Assembly: GCA_900109485.1 (NCBI GenBank)
Contig: FOAY01000010.1
Location: 144,023 to 208,022 of the forward strand
DNA length: 64,000 bases
Source: Kosakonia sacchari
GTDB taxonomy: Bacteria; Pseudomonadota; Gammaproteobacteria; Enterobacterales; Enterobacteriaceae
Reading direction: 5' to 3'
Shown here piece by piece: positions 44,732-55,380 of the stretch. The notes below the pieces were generated by a model. It worked only from the letters and a program-made list of their open reading frames with translations, was not told where the DNA came from and made no database searches. Within the stretch, counting starts at the first letter, position 1. Each line of letters starts with the position of its first letter. Both the position numbers and the translations under genes were made by a program.

Positions 44732-45864
44732 TTAAAACTCTCAACAATAAAGCGGTCCATCGGGACCCATGCGAGGTCGGTAGGATGCAGACGATCCCAG
44801 TTCCAGCCGTCCTGATAGGGCATGGAATACATATCAAGATACGGGATCTGATTTTCTTTCAGGATGGCCGTCGTCTGTGTTACCGCAGGCTGCACCAGTT
44901 CAGGGTTTTGTACCGCGCGCCGGTTAATCGCATCGATAATGACCACCACCTGGACGTGACGCTCTTTCAGCAACTGGATCATGGCGCGAAATGCTTTCAT
45001 TTGTTCGGCTTCAACCGGTGAGTCGTCCCACACTTCCGGTTTTTCGCCCGGTTCATAGACAGTTTTATCCATCCATAAGGTGTCGGCGCTTTCCTGACGC
45101 GCCTCGTTCAGTTTGCGGGCATGAGCCAGTTCGCGATCCCAGTCCGGCGTGATAGCAACGGCAGGTTGTACCGGCCAGGGCCGCGCAGGTGAAGGGACAA
45201 TGTGCAGCATCGCCAGCCAGTCGTTTTTTATCAGTGTGCAGAAGTTTGCAAACTCGTAACTGACTTCTTGCCAGATATTGTCCAGATCCCAGCCAGAGAT
45301 TTTCATTTGTTCAAACGTTAAATGGCTGGTTTCCTTTTTATCTATTTTACGTAAGTAGTTGACCAAAAATGGGCGTGTCTGTTCATCCTGCATTAATGGA
45401 TTAAATACGGGGGCCGGGAAATTATTCGCGAAAATAGTGGGAGGCACACCAGTAGAATAAAAGCTGTCGGGAGCCAGCAGTAAAACCACTTTGCTGTTTG
45501 CGTTAAGGGAATCTTTAAAGCGTGACAGCAAAAGAAAATGGGTGATGCTGTCATCAAAACTGTCGCCAAATGCAACTACATTGCGATGTAAATCATTATT
45601 CAGGTAATTATATACAGCGTAAGGTTCATCTTCAGAAGTGGCTACCTCCGATGCGCCAATGAAAAAAATCGCATTGCCCTGTAAGGCATGCGAAATAGTC
45701 GCTATTTTTTCCGCCTGTTCTTTTGTCGTTCCGTCCATCGATTCAATCAACGGCTGGAATTTAAGCGGCGGGGTATAGCTGTTCATCAGCGGATGAATAC
45801 AAAGGAACAGGACGGCAAGAAGTGCCATCAGGAAATGTAGGCAAAAAGTATTTTTGATTTTCAT
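44728..45864 (-). CDS. dltD: DltD-like periplasmic SGNH hydrolase/transferase
   Basis: The 378-residue protein has one N-terminal membrane anchor (FLMALLAVLFLCIHPLM) and a periplasmic SGNH-type domain: nucleophile in FFIGASEVAT (about residue 70) and the C-terminal D-x-x-H pair in DRLHPTDLAWV. DltD moves D-alanine from the membrane intermediate to the final acceptor. It is the first gene of the operon dltD-dltX-dltB-dltA-dltC, whereas most Gram-positive operons start with dltX-dltA. The acceptor in a Gram-negative cell could be lipopolysaccharide or another envelope glycan. Confidence 0.85.
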   Translation of the reverse strand: MKIKNTFCLHFLMALLAVLFLCIHPLMNSYTPPLKFQPLIESMDGTTKEQAEKIATISHALQGNAIFFIGASEVATSEDEPYAVYNYLNNDLHRNVVAFGDSFDDSITHFLLLSRFKDSLNANSKVVLLLAPDSFYSTGVPPTIFANNFPAPVFNPLMQDEQTRPFLVNYLRKIDKKETSHLTFEQMKISGWDLDNIWQEVSYEFANFCTLIKNDWLAMLHIVPSPARPWPVQPAVAITPDWDRELAHARKLNEARQESADTLWMDKTVYEPGEKPEVWDDSPVEAEQMKAFRAMIQLLKERHVQVVVIIDAINRRAVQNPELVQPAVTQTTAILKENQIPYLDMYSMPYQDGWNWDRLHPTDLAWVPMDRFIVESFK

Positions 45865-45893
45865 TATAAACGTGAAGTTGCTTGATGTTCTTA

Positions 45894-45910
45894 TGTTTAA
45901 AAATTGTTGT
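45894..45910 (+). promoter_or_regulatory. PhoP-box-like direct repeat upstream of the dlt operon
   Basis: TGTTTA-AAAAT-TGTTGT matches (T/G)GTTTA-N5-(T/G)GTTTA with one mismatch in the second half. It lies 30-46 bases upstream of the dltD start and reads on the strand opposite to transcription. The remaining 45865-46216 region shows no gene that I can support. Confidence 0.3.
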
Positions 45911-46216
45911 TTTTTAACGTCACAGACAAAGGAAACTTTGTTTCCGCGACACTATATACCAGCCACAGGGGAATGATGAGTATTGCCGTGTAACAGTATG
46001 TACAGTGCGTCATTTATCACCAGCCATTTCAGAAACAGCACAGCGCAGTTTTGCTGAGCAGGGCGCGCCAGCTTTTTGCCGCACCAAATACGCGAGGTGA
46101 GGCGCTATGAACAATTAGCGTCTTTTTTGTAATGCTCAGGTAAAAAAATTTGGGTAGGATGTCGTGGGCGGTTAAACTTCTTGCGCCAATTATTTGACTA
46201 CAGGAAAGAAAAGACT

Positions 46217-46963
46217 GTGACCAAACTAAAACTCCTGGCACTGGGTGTGCTGACTGCAGGTTCCGCTTTTGCGGCGAATGCAGAAAATACCTTTTCCCTG
46301 GGCGCTGGTGTCGGCGTCGTGGAAACGCCGTACAAACAGTATGACAGGGATGTACTGCCGATTCCGGTGATCACCTATGAAGGCGATGATTTCTGGTTTC
46401 GTGGTATCGGTGGCGGCTACTATCTGTGGAATGATGATGCGGATAAGCTGTCGATTACGGCCTACTACTCACCGTGGCAGTTTAAACCAAAAGACAGTGA
46501 TAACAATCAGTTACGCCAGTTAGATCGCCGTAAGGCGACCATGATGGCGGGGCTGTCGTATATTCACAACACGCCGTATGGTTTCCTGCGCACCACGCTT
46601 GCTGGCGATGTGCTGGATAACAGCAACGGTATCACCTGGGATGCCGCGTGGTTGTACGCGTACCACAACGGCGGTCTGACGGTGACGCCGGGGATTGGCG
46701 TTGAGTGGAGTAGCGACAACCAGAACGAGTACTATTATGGCGTCTCGTCTTCTGAAGCGCGTCGCAGCGGTTTAAACAGCTACGACCCAGGCAGCAGCTG
46801 GAACCCGTATCTTGAGCTGAGCGTCAGCTACCGCCTGACCGATAGCTGGAGCATCTACGGCACCGGCCGCTATACCCATCTGTCGGATGAAATTAAAGAC
46901 AGTCCGATGGTGGATAAATCCTGGGCTGGCTTGTTATCTACAGGTGTGACCTACCGCTTCTGA
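46217..46963 (+). CDS. mipA: MltA-interacting outer-membrane protein MipA
   Basis: The 248-residue protein (GTG start behind AGGAAAG) has a signal peptide ending AFAANA and an OmpV/MipA-type beta-barrel with GAGVGVVETPYKQYD, FWFRGIGGGYYLWNDDADKL, GITWDAAWLYAYHNGGLTVT and a terminal phenylalanine (GVTYRF). It matches E. coli MipA in full. MipA links the lytic transglycosylase MltA with PBP1B in murein synthesis. Confidence 0.95.
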   Translation: MTKLKLLALGVLTAGSAFAANAENTFSLGAGVGVVETPYKQYDRDVLPIPVITYEGDDFWFRGIGGGYYLWNDDADKLSITAYYSPWQFKPKDSDNNQLRQLDRRKATMMAGLSYIHNTPYGFLRTTLAGDVLDNSNGITWDAAWLYAYHNGGLTVTPGIGVEWSSDNQNEYYYGVSSSEARRSGLNSYDPGSSWNPYLELSVSYRLTDSWSIYGTGRYTHLSDEIKDSPMVDKSWAGLLSTGVTYRF

Positions 46964-46995
46964 TTGTGCATTTGAATAGCGTAATCTGTGCATTA

Positions 46996-47023
46996 AAACA
47001 GGGCCTTTGGCCCTGTTTTGTTT
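46996..47023 (+). terminator. mipA terminator
   Basis: AAAACAGGGCC-TTT-GGCCCTGTTTTGTTTT hairpin 32 bases after the stop. Confidence 0.92.
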
Positions 47024-47054
47024 TACGGTGGTGCATTTATCGCAGGGGGAGAAG

Positions 47055-47912
47055 ATGGCAGAGAAAAACATCGTTTTTACCGGTAATGCAACGCTGCCCG
47101 CGATCGGCCAGGGCACCTGGTATATGGGTGAAAATTCACGCGCGCGGCCAAAAGAAGTGGCTGCGCTACGTGCGGGCATCGATCTGGGGCTGACGCTGAT
47201 TGATACCGCAGAAATGTACGCGGAAGGTGGCGCGGAAGAGGTGGTCGGCGAAGCATTACAGGGCGGTTTGCGCGATAAGGTGTTTCTGGTCTCTAAAGTC
47301 TATCCGTGGAATGCGGCGGGTAAAAAAGCGATCGCCGCCTGTGAAGCGAGCTTACGTCGCCTGAAAACCGATGCACTCGATCTCTATCTGCTGCACTGGC
47401 GCGGCAACTATTCTCTTGCTGAAACGGTCGAGGTGATGGAAACGCTGATGCAGCAGGGCAAAATCCGCCGCTGGGGCGTCTCTAACCTCGATTACAGCGA
47501 CATGCAGGAACTTTCGCGCGTCAGCGGCGGTAAGGCCTGCGCTACCGATCAGGTGCTGTACCACCTCGGCTCCCGCGGGATTGAATTCGATTTACTGCCC
47601 TGGTGCCAGCAGCAGGCGATGCCTGTCATGGCGTATTGCCCGTTGGCACAGGCCGGGCGTCTGCGGGATGGTTTACTGGAAAGCCGTGTAGTGCAGGATA
47701 TCGCCCATGCGCACCGCGCCAGCGCGGCGCAAATTCTGCTGGCGTGGGTCATCAGCCATCAGGGGGTGATGGCCATTCCTAAAGCGGCGAGTGTGGCGCA
47801 CGTCGAGGAAAATGCGGCAGCGTTGAAAATCGTGCTCAGTGCGGATGATTTGGCGCGACTCAATAACGCGTTTCCGGCACCCAACCGTAAAACGCCGCTC
47901 GATGTGGTGTAA
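47055..47912 (+). CDS. yeaE: Aldo-keto reductase YeaE (methylglyoxal reductase)
   Basis: The 285-residue enzyme has the AKR barrel motifs LIDTAEMYAEGGAEEVVGEA (Asp, Tyr), LVSKVYPWNA (Lys) and YLLHWRGN (His), and a C-terminal NADPH site IPKAASVAHVEENAAAL. E. coli YeaE reduces methylglyoxal. I start at ATG 47055 behind GGGAGAAG. It is on the plus strand, convergent with yeaD across a GC-rich hairpin. Confidence 0.94.
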   Translation: MAEKNIVFTGNATLPAIGQGTWYMGENSRARPKEVAALRAGIDLGLTLIDTAEMYAEGGAEEVVGEALQGGLRDKVFLVSKVYPWNAAGKKAIAACEASLRRLKTDALDLYLLHWRGNYSLAETVEVMETLMQQGKIRRWGVSNLDYSDMQELSRVSGGKACATDQVLYHLGSRGIEFDLLPWCQQQAMPVMAYCPLAQAGRLRDGLLESRVVQDIAHAHRASAAQILLAWVISHQGVMAIPKAASVAHVEENAAALKIVLSADDLARLNNAFPAPNRKTPLDVV

Positions 47913-47926
47913 GGACGTGCTTTAAC

Positions 47927-47948
47927 CCTCTCCCGGCGGGAGAGGGTA
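47927..47948. terminator. Shared hairpin between yeaE and yeaD
   Basis: ACCCTCTCCC-GG-CGGGAGAGGGT is a perfect long stem between the convergent stops. Confidence 0.7.
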
Positions 47949-47957
47949 GGCAGCGGA

Positions 47958-48842
47958 TCAGCGTTTAACCACGCGGATGCTTTGTGCCAGGCGGGACGGT
48001 TTTTCGGCGGTTGCTTTTTGCGCGACGGTCGCATTGACCGATTCCACGCAGACAAAGGTTTTATAACCATCGTCCGGCATGTCGGCCATGCTGACGGAGA
48101 GCGCCGGACCCGGGTTCCAGGCCACCACGTTGGCGTTATGGCTGTGGGTCACTTCAATCGTGCGATTCAGCGCGGCATCATGAATCAGGCTGCAACCTTC
48201 AGCGTTCAGATAGACGCGATCGGTACGATCCGGGAAGGTCTGTACGCCATTGGCCAGCACATCTTCTTTTGCGTCATTCACTTTATCGATAAAGCGATCG
48301 CCCAGGCCGCTCACTTTCACCGCGGCGATATCGCCAACGTTGAAGTAGGTGTGCAGGGCAGAGGTGGTTTCAAACTCACCGTGGGCTTCCAGTTCAATTT
48401 CGCAGGTTGCGCCCAGTTTATAACGTGCATACAGAGTAAAGTCGTGCGGCCAGAATTTGCGCGAGGCATCGCTGCTTTGCAGTTCAAAAGTCAGCACCAC
48501 GCCGTTTGCATCTTCGTTATGCGCTTTCAGCGTCCACGGCAGATTGCGCGCAAAACCGTGCGCAGGCAGCCCTTGCTGTTTTGCCGGGCCAAACCACGGC
48601 CAGCACACCGGAATCCCGCCACGGATTGCGACGCCATCTTTAAACGGGGTGTTGCCGCTCAGCCACAGGACTTCCTGTTCGCTTTGCGGTTTCCAGGAGA
48701 GCAGATGCGCGCCCTGTAAGGTAAAAGCAGCTTTAACCTGCGGATGTTCAACGACTAACACATCCAGTTCGTCCATTTTACGGCGGGTAAGCGTTGGGGT
48801 AATTTGTTCGAGTACCGGAAGGGCAAAAATTTTTGTAATCAT
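47958..48842 (-). CDS. yeaD: Glucose-6-phosphate 1-epimerase (aldose-1-epimerase family) YeaD
   Basis: The 294-residue enzyme matches E. coli YeaD: FTLQGAHLLSWKPQSEQEVL, GVAIRGGIPVCWPWFG, the catalytic region SALHTYFNVGDI and FVCVESVNAT. It interconverts the anomers of hexose-6-phosphates. The start MITKIFALPVLEQ at 48842 is the family start. It lies downstream of gapA on the same strand, separated by a terminator, as in E. coli. Confidence 0.94.
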   Translation of the reverse strand: MITKIFALPVLEQITPTLTRRKMDELDVLVVEHPQVKAAFTLQGAHLLSWKPQSEQEVLWLSGNTPFKDGVAIRGGIPVCWPWFGPAKQQGLPAHGFARNLPWTLKAHNEDANGVVLTFELQSSDASRKFWPHDFTLYARYKLGATCEIELEAHGEFETTSALHTYFNVGDIAAVKVSGLGDRFIDKVNDAKEDVLANGVQTFPDRTDRVYLNAEGCSLIHDAALNRTIEVTHSHNANVVAWNPGPALSVSMADMPDDGYKTFVCVESVNATVAQKATAEKPSRLAQSIRVVKR

Positions 48843-48869
48843 TAACGCAGTCCTCTGTCTTGAAAACAA

Positions 48870-48897
48870 AAAAAAGAGCGACCGAAGTCGCTCTTTC
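48870..48897 (-). terminator. gapA terminator
   Basis: Minus strand AAAGAGCGACTTCGGTCGCTCTTTTTTTT, with a stable GAAG-type tetraloop stem, 21 bases after the gapA stop. Confidence 0.92.
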
Positions 48898-48918
48898 AGA
48901 TCATGTTCTCATCTCAAC

Positions 48919-49926
<1,008 letters not shown>

Positions 49927-50122
49927 CTATTTGTTAGTGAATAAAAGGTTGGCTGTAAAATTACAAAAACCGTACGCAGCGTCAAGCGGAATCGTGTCAA
50001 TCATTGCGACAAATCAATCCTCCGCATAACCTTTGTTCGACTGACTCGCCTCACTCTTCCTTTGAGCATCCTCCCCATGTGGAGGCGCCGCGTGGGATTT
50101 TAAAGGCCAGACAGGATAAAAA

Positions 50123-50138
50123 TGTGAAACGTATCACA
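50123..50138. promoter_or_regulatory. CRP site in the gapA-msrB intergenic region
   Basis: TGTGA-AACGTA-TCACA is a full consensus CRP palindrome, about 210 bases upstream of gapA and 120 upstream of msrB. E. coli gapA has a distal CRP-dependent promoter, so it probably serves gapA. The region 49915-50257 holds no gene. Confidence 0.8.
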
Positions 50139-50257
50139 ATTACCTGGCTGCTTTACCGCAACTGCTAAGTTTAGAACAAAAGTTAGCACCCTAGTGTTAA
50201 TGTTTTGTTAGAATCGTTGGAAAAAATGGTCTTACTTTTACCGCGAGATGTGAGCAT

Positions 50258-50671
50258 ATGGCGAATAATTCCTCCGAAGACGACCTGAAAAAAGAACTGA
50301 CTGAAATGCAGTTTTATGTAACGCAAAATCACGGCACAGAACCCCCTTTCACGGGCCATCTGCTGCATAACAAGCGCGATGGCGTTTACCACTGCCTGGT
50401 GTGCGATGCTGCGCTGTTCAACTCCCAAACCAAGTACGATTCCGGCTGCGGCTGGCCGAGTTTTTTCGAACCGGTAAGTGAAGACGCGATCCGCTACATC
50501 AATGACTATTCCCACGGTATGCAGCGCATAGAAATCCGCTGCGGGAAATGTGATGCGCATCTGGGCCATGTCTTCCCGGACGGCCCGCAGCCGACGGGGG
50601 AGCGTTATTGCGTAAACTCCGCTTCGCTGAGTTTCACGGATGATGAAGACGGTGCCCGGACTCGTGGTTGA
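50258..50671 (+). CDS. msrB: Methionine-(R)-sulfoxide reductase MsrB
   Basis: The 137-residue enzyme has the zinc cysteines in CLVCDA and [24 protein letters not shown] and the catalytic Cys in [11 protein letters not shown]. It matches E. coli MsrB in length. It reduces methionine-R-sulfoxide in oxidised proteins. It is divergent from gapA and followed by yeaC 38 bases downstream on the same strand. Confidence 0.97.
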   Translation: MANNSSEDDLKKELTEMQFYVTQNHGTEPPFTGHLLHNKRDGVYHCLVCDAALFNSQTKYDSGCGWPSFFEPVSEDAIRYINDYSHGMQRIEIRCGKCDAHLGHVFPDGPQPTGERYCVNSASLSFTDDEDGARTRG

Positions 50672-50709
50672 AAAATCGATTCAGCTATTATTCCACGGAG
50701 ATGAGTAAT

Positions 50710-50985
50710 ATGGATCTTGAACAAATTGTTAACAGTATGACGCCGGAGATCTACCAGAGACTGGCGACGGCCGTTGAATTAGGAAAATGGCCAGACGGCG
50801 TGGCGCTGACGCCGGAGCAAAAAGAGAACAGCCTGCAACTAGTGATGTTATGGCAGGCGCGCAACAACACGCAGGCGCAGCATATGACGATCGACACCAA
50901 CGGGCAGATGGTGATGAAAAGTAAGCAGCAGTTGAAAGAGGATTTCGGCATTGCGCCGAAGCCGATAGCGACATTTAAGTCATAA
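50710..50985 (+). CDS. yeaC: DUF1315 protein YeaC
   Basis: The 91-residue protein matches E. coli YeaC: SMTPEIYQRLATAVELGKWP, GVALTPEQKENSLQLVMLWQ, and HMTIDTNGQMVMKSKQQLKE. I start at 50710 (MDLEQIVNSM) because GGAG at 50698 is at the right distance; an ATG at 50701 is too close. Function unknown. Likely co-transcribed with msrB. Confidence 0.92.
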   Translation: MDLEQIVNSMTPEIYQRLATAVELGKWPDGVALTPEQKENSLQLVMLWQARNNTQAQHMTIDTNGQMVMKSKQQLKEDFGIAPKPIATFKS

Positions 50986-50999
50986 GCGTTGCGCAATGC

Positions 51000-51066
51000 C
51001 GGAGGGCGGCCTTGCCTTTTCTGGCCTGAAAAACCGTAAGCCGGACAGGCAACAGCCGCCATCCGG
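51000..51066. repeat. REP-type repeat pair between yeaC and pncA
   Basis: GCCGGAGGGCGGC near the left and GCCGCCATCCGGC near the right form an inverted pair around an internal GCCGGACAGGC-like unit, between convergent genes. Typical enterobacterial REP sequence. Confidence 0.7.
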
Positions 51067-51074
51067 CTATGCCC

Positions 51075-51716
51075 TCAGGCGTGTGTTTCCTGCCAGTCCG
51101 CCAGCGTATAGAGCGTGGCGCCTTCTGACGCCATCTCCATAAATGCCTGCGTGCTGTCCTGCGGCTGAATATTGACGCCGCGGCAGCCGTCGGTGATGAC
51201 GCTGACCTCGTAACCCAGCTTCAGCGCATCCAGCACGCTGAATTTGACGCAGTAATCGGTGGCCAGCCCCAGCACGATTAACTCGCGAATCCCGTGCTGT
51301 TGCAGCCAGCCGTGCAGCGCCGTGGCTTTGCGGTGATCGTTATCGAAAAACGCGCTGTAACTGTCGATGTTCGGATCTTCACCTTTGCGGAACACCTCAT
51401 CAATGGCCTGCTGATTCAGCAGCGGGTGCAGCGCCGCGCCGTCACTGTTTTGCACACAGTGATCCGGCCAGAACGTCTGCGCTAAGCCGTCCAGCTCGCC
51501 GGTGCTGAACGGCGCAACACCGTGCTGGCTGGCAAAGCTGCCGTGATTGGCGGGGTGCCAGTCCTGGCTTGCCAGTACCGCATCACCGCGTGATTTGCAC
51601 CCGTCGATCAGGGTATTGGCGATATCCACGGTGCTGTCACCTTCGGCCACGGCCAGCGCGCCACCGGCGCAAAAATCATTCTGGATATCGACCAACAGCA
51701 GAGCACGTTGCGTCAT
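51075..51716 (-). CDS. pncA: Nicotinamidase/pyrazinamidase PncA
   Basis: The 213-residue amidase has DIQNDFCAGGALAV (catalytic Asp), the metal site in SQDWHPANHGSF, and the nucleophile in GLATDYCVKFSVLDAL. It converts nicotinamide to nicotinate in NAD salvage. I start at ATG 51716 (MTQRALLLVD). It follows ansA on the same strand by 10 bases, as in E. coli. Confidence 0.96.
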   Translation of the reverse strand: MTQRALLLVDIQNDFCAGGALAVAEGDSTVDIANTLIDGCKSRGDAVLASQDWHPANHGSFASQHGVAPFSTGELDGLAQTFWPDHCVQNSDGAALHPLLNQQAIDEVFRKGEDPNIDSYSAFFDNDHRKATALHGWLQQHGIRELIVLGLATDYCVKFSVLDALKLGYEVSVITDGCRGVNIQPQDSTQAFMEMASEGATLYTLADWQETHA

Positions 51717-51726
51717 ACAAGCCTCC

Positions 51727-52743
51727 TCATTCATCCGGCGTCAGTTCACCGCGCAGATTTTGCATCATGGCGGTACGGATCGCGTCCGCATCAAGCTGCT
51801 GGCTCAGCAGGTAGTGCAGTTTGGTCAGCGTGGCTTCGACGGTCATATCCGCACCGCCAATCACCCCGGCGTGGGCGAGGGCGTTGCCGGTGGCGTAGCC
51901 GCCCATATTCACCTTGCCGGACATACATTGCGTCAGGTTAACCACCACGATGCCGCGCGCGCTGGCATCCTGCAAGGCTTTCAGGAACTCGCGGTTTTGC
52001 GGCGCATTTCCCACGCCATAGGAGCGCAGAATCAATGCTTTTACCGGCTGAAGCAGGAAGTTACGCACCACATCGGCGGAGATCCCTGGATAAATCGTCA
52101 CCACGCCAATCGGCTGCGGGGTGATAGGATGCACGATCAATTCTCCCGTCGTGTGCGGTGCAGGTGGCGTATTGAGGCGGCGAATGTGAATACCGGCTTC
52201 CAGCAGCGGCGGCAGGTTCGGCGAAGCGAAAGCATCAAAACCGTCCGCATGCGCTTTGGTGGTGCGGTTGCCGCGATAGAGGCGATTGTTGAAGAACAGC
52301 GTCACTTCGTTAATCGGGAAATTTGCCGCCACATACAGCGCGTTCAGCAGATTAATTTGCCCGTCGGAGCGAAGCTCGGCGAGTGGGATTTGTGACCCTG
52401 TCACAATGACCGGCTTGCCAAGATTTTCCAGCATAAACGACAGGGCTGACGCGGTGTACGCCATGGTGTCGGTGCCGTGCAGAATGACAAAACCGTCGTA
52501 CTCGTCGTAGTGCGCTTTCACATCATCAGCAATATGCTGCCAGTCTTCCGGCGTCATATCGGAAGAGTCCATCAGCGGGGCATATTCGTGAATGGTGAAA
52601 TCCGGCATCTCCGGGCGATGGAACTCCGGCATCAGCGCCAGTTGACGTTGCAGGTGGCCGGAAACCGGCACATAACCGTGTTCTGAGCGTTGCATACCGA
52701 TGGTACCGCCGGTGTAGGCAACGTAAATCGATTTCTTTTGCAT
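51727..52743 (-). CDS. ansA: L-asparaginase I (cytoplasmic) AnsA
   Basis: The 338-residue enzyme equals E. coli AnsA, with the two catalytic threonine segments VAYTGGTIGMQRSEHGYVP and VILHGTDTMAYTASALSFML, and no signal peptide. It hydrolyses asparagine to aspartate and ammonia. It is upstream of pncA in the same operon. A strong terminator separates it from sppA upstream. Confidence 0.96.
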   Translation of the reverse strand: MQKKSIYVAYTGGTIGMQRSEHGYVPVSGHLQRQLALMPEFHRPEMPDFTIHEYAPLMDSSDMTPEDWQHIADDVKAHYDEYDGFVILHGTDTMAYTASALSFMLENLGKPVIVTGSQIPLAELRSDGQINLLNALYVAANFPINEVTLFFNNRLYRGNRTTKAHADGFDAFASPNLPPLLEAGIHIRRLNTPPAPHTTGELIVHPITPQPIGVVTIYPGISADVVRNFLLQPVKALILRSYGVGNAPQNREFLKALQDASARGIVVVNLTQCMSGKVNMGGYATGNALAHAGVIGGADMTVEATLTKLHYLLSQQLDADAIRTAMMQNLRGELTPDE

Positions 52744-52767
52744 GGTTTCGTTCTTGCCGCATCTAAA

Positions 52768-52790
52768 AAAATCCCCTCCGGTGGAGGGGA
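52768..52790 (-). terminator. sppA terminator
   Basis: TCCCCTCC-GGT-GGAGGGGA hairpin with a minus-strand T-run, between the sppA stop and the ansA start. Confidence 0.88.
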
Positions 52791-52804
52791 CGTGTGAGGT
52801 GAGT

Positions 52805-54658
52805 TTAGCGGATATTGGCGCAGTTCAGACAGAGGGCGTAGCGATTTTGTGGATCGTTAAAGACCGCCAGCTTGTCCGTTTCGGCTTTGACTTCCTGCGC
52901 AGCGCTGGCCAGCGGCGCAGGCAGGTAAGCCTGCAACGCCTGCGGCAGCATCGCGCGCACGGAGCCAGTCATGCTGTCCATTACCCGATCAAAGAAGCTC
53001 GGTTCTTCTTCGTAGTAATCCACATGCCACTGCTTGAGTTTCGCCAGTTCCGCGGCTTTCGCCAGCGCATCGTCGAAATCGCCCAGCGCATCAACCAGAC
53101 CGTTGTTTTTCGCATCCTGGCCCGTCCAGACATGGCCCTGGGCAATCTTATCGACCTGCTCAGGCGTGCTGTTGCGTGATTGGGCGACCAGCGTAATAAA
53201 ACGTTTGTAGCCGTTATCGATGCTCAGTTGCATCATTTGCTGAACTTCGTCAGGCAGCGCTTTGGTCATGCTGACATCCGCCAGCGGCGACGTGGCGACG
53301 CCATCGGTGTGCACGCCAATGGTATCGAGGCTGTTTTCCAGCGTATTGATCACGCCAAAAATACCAATCGAGCCGGTCAGGGTGCTGGCATTGGCGATGA
53401 TGTAATTCGCCGGGGTCGAGATCCAGTAGCCGCCGGATGCCGCCATGCCGCCCATCGACACCACCACCGGTTTACCGGCCGCTTTTGCCGCCGCCAGTTC
53501 AGAGCGGATGATTTCGGAGGCGCTGACGCTGCCGCCAGGGCTGTTCACCCGCAGGACGATCGCCTTCACTTTTGGATCAAGACGCGCGTCGCGGATCTGT
53601 GCGGCCGTGGTATCGCCACCGACATTCCCCGGCGTTTCTTCGCCATCCATGATCGCCCCGTTAGCGAAGATCACGGCAACGGTGCCGCCGACATCGCTCG
53701 GTTTCTTCGTCTGATAGTCATACATGCTGACGGCGCGGAAGTCTTTATCTTCGCTGCTCCAGCCAAACTGTTTGACCATCGCTTTTTCAGCGTCGGCAGC
53801 GGAACCCAGCTCATCCACCAGCTTGTTGTCGAGTGCGTATTTTGCCGTGTCGCCATCGGCCTTGCGCAGGCCGTCCAGCATCGCCTGTGCGCCAGGGAAG
53901 ACCTGTTGCGCCGTGATCTGGCGGTTTGCAGCAACGGTATTAAGGTAGTTTTGCCACAGCTCGTTGATCCAGCGGCTGTCCGCTTCGCGCGCGGCAGGCG
54001 ACATATCGTCACGAATAAATGGTTCAACGGCAGATTTATAGGTGCCAACGCGGAACACGTGCGTGGTGACTTTCAGCTTATCCAGCAGCGTTTTGTAGTA
54101 GAGGCCGTTGGTGGCGAAACCGTGCAGATCCACCACGCCCTGCGGCGACAGCCAGATCTTATTGGCGAAGCTGGCAAGGTAATACTGGCCCTGGCTGTAG
54201 TTATCACCGATGGCGTAAACCGGTTTACCGCTGTCGCGGAACGCGCGCAGCGCTTTACCGATGTACTGCATTGAGGGTTGATCGGCACCGGCGAAGTTTT
54301 TCAGATCCATCACAATACCGGTGATATTGCGATCGTTCTGCGCCTGACGAATGGTCTCAACGATATCAAACAGCGAATTCTCCTGCAGGCGATCGGAACT
54401 GGCGCCAAAGAGCTGGCGGCCCAGTGCGCCAAGACGTCCGCTGGTTGAAGTTTTATCGACCACTACGCCAGTGATATCCAGCAGTAATGCGCCGCGATTG
54501 CTGTGCTCGGTTTTGCTGTCGCTTACCTGCATCCAGATCCCGACGCCCACCAGCACCAGCAGGATAAAGAACAAATTCAACACCAGATTGCGGATAAAGT
54601 TCAGCAATCGCCAGCTCCATCGAAAAAAAGCGGCAATAAAACGCCAAAGTGTTCGCAT
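52805..54658 (-). CDS. sppA: Signal peptide peptidase A (protease IV)
   Basis: The 617-residue protein has one N-terminal membrane segment ([20 protein letters not shown]) and tandem S49 protease domains. The catalytic Ser lies in [20 protein letters not shown] of the second half and the lysine in the first half ([10 protein letters not shown]). It degrades cleaved signal peptides at the periplasmic face of the inner membrane. Length equals E. coli SppA within one residue. Confidence 0.96.
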   Translation of the reverse strand: MRTLWRFIAAFFRWSWRLLNFIRNLVLNLFFILLVLVGVGIWMQVSDSKTEHSNRGALLLDITGVVVDKTSTSGRLGALGRQLFGASSDRLQENSLFDIVETIRQAQNDRNITGIVMDLKNFAGADQPSMQYIGKALRAFRDSGKPVYAIGDNYSQGQYYLASFANKIWLSPQGVVDLHGFATNGLYYKTLLDKLKVTTHVFRVGTYKSAVEPFIRDDMSPAAREADSRWINELWQNYLNTVAANRQITAQQVFPGAQAMLDGLRKADGDTAKYALDNKLVDELGSAADAEKAMVKQFGWSSEDKDFRAVSMYDYQTKKPSDVGGTVAVIFANGAIMDGEETPGNVGGDTTAAQIRDARLDPKVKAIVLRVNSPGGSVSASEIIRSELAAAKAAGKPVVVSMGGMAASGGYWISTPANYIIANASTLTGSIGIFGVINTLENSLDTIGVHTDGVATSPLADVSMTKALPDEVQQMMQLSIDNGYKRFITLVAQSRNSTPEQVDKIAQGHVWTGQDAKNNGLVDALGDFDDALAKAAELAKLKQWHVDYYEEEPSFFDRVMDSMTGSVRAMLPQALQAYLPAPLASAAQEVKAETDKLAVFNDPQNRYALCLNCANIR

Positions 54659-54820
54659 GTATTCTCCCTGGTTTGTTTAGGCCGCCGCTGCCCGGGCGGC
54701 GAAGTGTGGTTATCCTAATTATCCCGCCGCCTCTTGTCAGCAGGAATCGCCTGCGGCGCTGTAACAAATTCTACGTCCGTGTTAATTTTAAGAATAAATT
54801 TCAATACAGGAGTTTAACTA

Positions 54821-55372
54821 ATGGATGCACTTGAACTGCTCGTCAACCGTCGTAGCGCGTCACGCCTTGCGGAACCGGCACCAGCAGGTGAACAACTGGA
54901 TAACATTCTGCGTGCCGGTATGCGCGCACCCGATCACGGTACGCTGCAACCGTGGCACTTTTTCGTTATCGACGGCGAAGGGCGCGAACGCCTGGGTCAA
55001 GTGCTGGAGCAGGGCGCAATTGCGGCGGGCCAGGATGAGAAGGGCATTGAGAAAGCGCGCACTTCGCCGCTGCGCGCGCCGTTGATTATTACCGTGGTCG
55101 CCAAATGTGAAGTGGATCATAAAGTGCCACAGTGGGAACAGCTACTTTCTGCCGGTTGTGCCGTGATGGCGATGCAGATGGCGGCGCTGGCGCAGGGGTT
55201 CAATGGTATCTGGCGTACCGGCCCGCTGACCGATAGCCCGCAGGTGCGCGAGGCATTTGCCTGCCGCGAGCAGGACAAAATCGTCGGCTTCCTGTATCTC
55301 GGCACGCCACAACTGAAAGCCTCCACCACCGTTACGGTTCCTGACATCGCTCCGTTCGTCACGCGTTTTTAA
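54821..55372 (+). CDS. ydjA: Nitroreductase-family protein YdjA
   Basis: The 183-residue flavoprotein matches E. coli Ydj[17 protein letters not shown] (FMN-binding arginines), [20 protein letters not shown] and the C-terminal GFLYLGTPQ. The family reduces nitro or quinone groups with NAD(P)H; the YdjA substrate is unknown. The start follows CAGGAG. It is divergent from sppA. Confidence 0.94.
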   Translation: MDALELLVNRRSASRLAEPAPAGEQLDNILRAGMRAPDHGTLQPWHFFVIDGEGRERLGQVLEQGAIAAGQDEKGIEKARTSPLRAPLIITVVAKCEVDHKVPQWEQLLSAGCAVMAMQMAALAQGFNGIWRTGPLTDSPQVREAFACREQDKIVGFLYLGTPQLKASTTVTVPDIAPFVTRF

Positions 55373-55380
55373 TCACCGCA

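Noticed and set aside
53180..54274. 364-codon open frame antisense to sppA
   Set aside because: Shadow of the sppA coding bias; the product is His/Arg/Ala-rich without structure.
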